Origin: Candidatus Adiutrix sp.
GTDB lineage: Bacteria; Desulfobacterota; Desulfarculia; Adiutricales; Adiutricaceae
Direction of reading: 5' to 3'
DNA: 8,782 nucleotides
NCBI GenBank assembly: GCA_031285975.1
Contig: JAITVE010000269.1
Coordinates: 1-8,782 of the forward strand
Shown in pieces: positions 6,384-8,782 of the stretch. The position numbers were made by a program, and so were the translations under genes. Positions within the stretch are counted from its first letter, which is position 1, and each line of letters starts with the position of its first letter. The notes beneath the pieces are model-generated. The model was not told where the DNA came from. It worked only from the letters and a program-made list of their open reading frames with translations, and made no database searches.

Positions 6384-6976
6384 TGCTGAGTATTCACCTT
6401 GACCCGGATGAAAAGACCATGAAGAACATCATGAGCCGCATCGCCCACCTGGAAAAAGCCGGGGCCAAGGCCTGTGCCCAGGCCATCAATAAAACGTTGA
6501 TAGAAGTGCGGCGGGAGGCGGTGAAGCTGGCTCAGGAACGCTACACGGCCAAAGCCGGAGACCTCTCCCGCAAGGCCAAACTGGAAAGGGCCAAGGCTGG
6601 CAGCCTTTTTGGCCAGTTGAAAGTTACCGGAAAGCGCGGCCTGAGCCTGCGCAACTTCAAGGCCCAGCCCAACCAGCCGGGGCCGAAGCGTCCCCCGGAA
6701 GGGGCCTCGGTGCAGGTGCTCAAGCAGGGGGCCCGCAAACATCCCCGCGTGGATGGGAAAAAGGCCTTCATCGCCACCGGCAAAAACGGCAACACCCTGA
6801 TGTTCGTCCGGCTGCGGAAGGGCTCAAGCGGCCTGAAGCCGCTGTACGGCCCCCACCCCATTCTGGCCCTGTATCAGGAAGAGACCGGCCGGGAACTGGA
6901 ACGCCTGGCCGAGCGGCTGGTGCCCATCAATCTGGCCGAGGCCGTGGACAACGCCCTGGCCGCTTCCGGCAAGTGA
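6383..6976 (+). CDS. Minor tail protein, lambda gpZ family
   Basis: The 197-residue, strongly basic protein (lambda gpZ: 192) starts at ATG 6383, sharing one base with the previous stop (TGATG), with AGGGAG at 6369-6374, 8 bases upstream. The N-terminal part is a helix with AGAKACAQAINKTLIEVRREAVKLAQERY, the typical opening of gpZ-type proteins; a middle segment LFGQLKVTGKRGLSLRNFKAQ precedes a Pro-rich turn; then VQVLKQGARK...KKAFIATGKNG---MFVRL and a final amphipathic helix. In lambda, gpZ is needed for tail completion and correct placement of the DNA end in the tail or neck. Family members also occur in phages with contractile tails, so the neighbouring sheath gene is not in conflict. Confidence 0.85.
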   Translation: MLSIHLDPDEKTMKNIMSRIAHLEKAGAKACAQAINKTLIEVRREAVKLAQERYTAKAGDLSRKAKLERAKAGSLFGQLKVTGKRGLSLRNFKAQPNQPGPKRPPEGASVQVLKQGARKHPRVDGKKAFIATGKNGNTLMFVRLRKGSSGLKPLYGPHPILALYQEETGRELERLAERLVPINLAEAVDNALAASGK

Positions 6977-6983
6977 GGATTGT

Positions 6984-7481
6984 ATGCGGGCCCATCAACT
7001 GCTTGTGGATTTGAAAAACTTTGTGGAATCCTCCCTGGCTGATTTCGCCCTGCCGAACCCGGCCACGGGTCAGCCGGAAATGGGCCGTGCCCGGTGCTTT
7101 CTCGGCAACGTGCCGGATGACGACCAAACCGCGCTGCCGGAACGCTTTCCCTTTGTCGTTATTCGCTGGGTGGAAGGCGAGGACGCGGAAGATGGCGACG
7201 CCCTTGAAGAGGCGGCCCTCATCTTCGGCGTCTATTCCCCTGCCGGGGCTGACGAAGCGGAATTGCTGACCGCCGCCCTGTTGGATCATATGCGGCGGGC
7301 GTTGATGGCGTTGCGTATTTTGGGCAATGTATTTGACCTGATTTTGCCGTTGAAATCCGCCAAGCCCGATCCGGAAAAGCGGCAGCACAATTACCACATG
7401 GCCACCATTATTACCCGCTGGCGGCACCTCACGCCCCGCCGCCCTTTAAATCAAGGAGACTTTGATGACGGACAATATTAA
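6984..7481 (+). CDS. Probable tail terminator / tail completion protein
   Basis: A 165-residue protein whose ATG follows GAGG (6975-6978) by 5 bases, 7 bases after the gpZ-like stop. An N-terminal helix (HQLLVDLKNFVESSL) is followed by a beta core with RFPFVVIRWVEGEDAEDG and ALIFGVYSP, a helix DEAELLTAALLDHMRRALMA, and a late strand HNYHMATIITRW. This alpha-beta layout and the position between neck proteins and the sheath fit tail terminators (lambda gpU-like and related families in contractile-tailed phages), which cap the growing tail tube and join it to the head. I cannot point to a family signature, so the role is inferred from fold pattern and order. Its last 17 bases overlap the next gene. 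Confidence 0.58.
   Translation: MRAHQLLVDLKNFVESSLADFALPNPATGQPEMGRARCFLGNVPDDDQTALPERFPFVVIRWVEGEDAEDGDALEEAALIFGVYSPAGADEAELLTAALLDHMRRALMALRILGNVFDLILPLKSAKPDPEKRQHNYHMATIITRWRHLTPRRPLNQGDFDDGQY
7453..7458 (+). promoter_or_regulatory. Shine-Dalgarno site deciding the start at 7465
   Basis: AAGGAG is 6 bases from ATG 7465 but only 3 from the in-frame TTG 7462, so ATG 7465 is the better start. The site lies inside the upstream gene. Confidence 0.7.
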
Positions 7482-7806
7482 TGCCGCCACGGCTGAAAAG
7501 GAAAAGCCCAAAAGCCGGGTTCAGGAAAAACCCCTCCCGCGCCAGGCCTTGATGTATGTCGGCCCCAACCGGCCCTATGAACTGCCGCTGATGCGCAACC
7601 AGGTAATCAAAGGCTCCGCTCCGCCGCCCTTTTGCGCGGAACTGGCCAAGGGCAAGCCGCACTTCGCCGCCTGCTTCATCCGCATCCAGGAAGCCGGAAC
7701 GGCCCTGGCCGCCTTGCGCGACCCGAAATCCGATATCAGCCGCGCAGCGGCCAAGATCGCAGATGAAACAGCCGCGCAGCTCAAAGCCGCCCAGGGAGGT
7801 CAATAA
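7465..7806 (+). CDS. Unrecognised 113-residue protein upstream of the tail sheath
   Basis: I do not recognise this protein. Residues 1-24 are polar and charged (rich in Lys, Glu, Ala), probably disordered. The core follows: RQALMYVGPNRPYELPLMRNQVIKGSAPP, a short beta-like region, then a segment with two cysteines (FCAELAKGKPHFAACF) and an Ala-rich C-terminal helix (about 76-110). It has no signal peptide or membrane segment. It overlaps the preceding gene by 17 bases, and its stop shares one base with the sheath start, so it is made together with the sheath. Small proteins of unknown role between the tail terminator and sheath genes are common in contractile-tail operons; a tail-assembly accessory or chaperone function is possible but not shown. 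The two cysteines do not form a clear metal-binding motif. Confidence 0.75.
   Translation: MTDNINAATAEKEKPKSRVQEKPLPRQALMYVGPNRPYELPLMRNQVIKGSAPPPFCAELAKGKPHFAACFIRIQEAGTALAALRDPKSDISRAAAKIADETAAQLKAAQGGQ
7794..7800 (+). promoter_or_regulatory. Strong Shine-Dalgarno site of the sheath gene
   Basis: GGGAGGT, within the last codons of the upstream gene and 5 bases from ATG 7806. Its near-perfect match suits a protein needed in many copies per particle. Confidence 0.75.
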
Positions 7807-8782
7807 TGGCTACCGGATACAAACACGGAGTCTACACCAGGGAAGTCCCCACCAGCATTTTACCCGCCCGCACGGTGATGACCAACCTGCCGTTCGTGGT
7901 GGGCACCGCGCCGGTAGATACCCTGGACGCGGAAAAGCCCCGCTACATCAACGAGCCCCGGCTCTACTACAGCTACGCCGAGTTCGTCGGGGAAATGGGC
8001 TGGTCTGAGGACTGGGACAAATATACCCTCTGCGAATTCGCCCAGGCCTACACCAGCCTCTACACCTCCGCGCCTTTTATCGTGGTCAACGTCTTTGACC
8101 CCGAGGTTCATCAGACCGACGGCGAGCCCGACCCCACGCTGGTGGACAGCCTGGATGTCATCGGCGGCGTTGACCCGGACACTTTGGAGCCCACCGGCCT
8201 GGAACTGATTCACCAAGTTTTCCCCCGCTTTCGCCAGGTGCCGGGCTGCATTCTGGCCCCGAAATTCAGCGCCGACCCGGCGGTGGCCGTCACCATGGGC
8301 GCGAAGACTGAAAACATCAACGGGCTGTTCCAGTGCATAGCCCTTGCCGATGTCAGCATCGATGAGGTGCCGCTTTACACCGAAGTGCCGGGCTATAAAA
8401 ACGCCAACAACCTCACCAATAAGAACCTGTTTTTGTGCTGGCCCAAAGTTGCCCTGGGCGAACGGGTATACCACCTCTCCAGCCATTTGGCCGGGGTTAT
8501 GTCCACTGTGGATGACGATGCGGGCGGCACGCCCCAGGTTTCGCCGTCCAACAAGCAGGCGCAAATCACCCGGGCCGTGGGCAAAGACGGCAAGGAACTG
8601 TGGCTGGGCCTGGATCAGAACAACTTCCTCAACGGCGAAGGCGTGGTCACGGTTTCCAATTTCGACGGCGGCTGGAAATTCTGGGGCAACCGCACCGCCT
8701 GCTACCCCTCCGTCACCGATCCCAAGGACGCCTTCATCCCTATTCGCCGCTTTTTCAACTGGTATCAGAATACCTTTATACT
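7806..8782 (+). CDS. Contractile tail sheath protein (3'-truncated by window edge)
   Basis: The frame from ATG 7806 is open for 325 codons to the right edge, with no stop, so the C terminus is missing. The start HGVYTREVPTSILPARTVMTNLPFVVGTAP is the usual sheath opening, with the N-terminal arm that hooks neighbouring subunits. The late stretch GGWKFWGNRTACYP (W293-GNRT at its core) followed by FIPIRRFFNWYQNTFI is the conserved start of the sheath C-terminal domain, as in P2 FI and Mu L-type sheaths. These proteins wrap the tail tube in stacked hexameric rings and shorten on infection, driving the tube through the cell envelope. The gene shares one base with the upstream stop (TAATG). Typical sheaths run to about 390-500 residues, so perhaps a quarter to a third is absent. 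A tube protein gene is expected just beyond the window. Confidence 0.95.
   Translation, partial: MATGYKHGVYTREVPTSILPARTVMTNLPFVVGTAPVDTLDAEKPRYINEPRLYYSYAEFVGEMGWSEDWDKYTLCEFAQAYTSLYTSAPFIVVNVFDPEVHQTDGEPDPTLVDSLDVIGGVDPDTLEPTGLELIHQVFPRFRQVPGCILAPKFSADPAVAVTMGAKTENINGLFQCIALADVSIDEVPLYTEVPGYKNANNLTNKNLFLCWPKVALGERVYHLSSHLAGVMSTVDDDAGGTPQVSPSNKQAQITRAVGKDGKELWLGLDQNNFLNGEGVVTVSNFDGGWKFWGNRTACYPSVTDPKDAFIPIRRFFNWYQNTFI

Noticed and set aside
7860..8564. Minus-strand open frame (234 codons) opposite the sheath gene
   Set aside because: The plus-strand sheath frame is open to the window edge and carries conserved motifs; the minus frame has none.

Overview
The window is a contiguous piece of a tailed-phage (prophage or phage) structural operon: 12 adjacent genes plus one nested reading frame, all on the + strand, with no host metabolic gene, RNA gene, CRISPR array or insertion sequence. 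GC content is about 60% in a 60-base line I sampled, Shine-Dalgarno (SD) sites are strong and genes overlap by 1-17 bases. The protein families are lambda-type head proteins of phages of Gram-negative bacteria. A Desulfovibrio-like or other proteobacterial host would fit, but no host gene is present, so the host is a guess.

Layout, left to right. Packaging: the 3' part of a GpA-family large terminase (1-1382, start outside the window). Inserted gene: a 63-residue excisionase-type helix-turn-helix protein (1385-1576) of clearly lower GC, followed by the only real gap (1577-1649), which carries a 9-base direct repeat. Head: gpW-like connector (1650-1877), lambda-type portal (1874-3445), S49/ClpP-fold prohead protease (3432-4673) with an in-frame internal scaffold start preceded by a perfect SD site (4272-4673), gpD-like decoration protein (4684-5058) and gpE-type major capsid protein (5062-6069). 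Neck and tail start: gpFII/Gifsy-2-like head-tail joining protein (6066-6383), gpZ-like minor tail protein (6383-6976), probable tail terminator (6984-7481), an unrecognised 113-residue protein (7465-7806), and a contractile tail sheath protein running off the right edge (7806-8782).

The genes work as an assembly line. Portal, scaffold, protease and gpE protein build a prohead; the terminase packages DNA through the portal; gpD-like protein stabilises the expanded shell; gpW-like and FII-like proteins close the neck; gpZ-like and terminator proteins finish the tail, whose sheath is contractile. The particle is therefore a mosaic: a lambda (siphovirus)-type head on a myovirus-type tail.

Most of the window is well-known phage biology. 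I found no sign of a new defence or enzymatic system. The points most worth a second look are the low-GC DNA-binding gene between terminase and gpW with its adjacent repeat, the nested scaffold start, and the unrecognised gene before the sheath.
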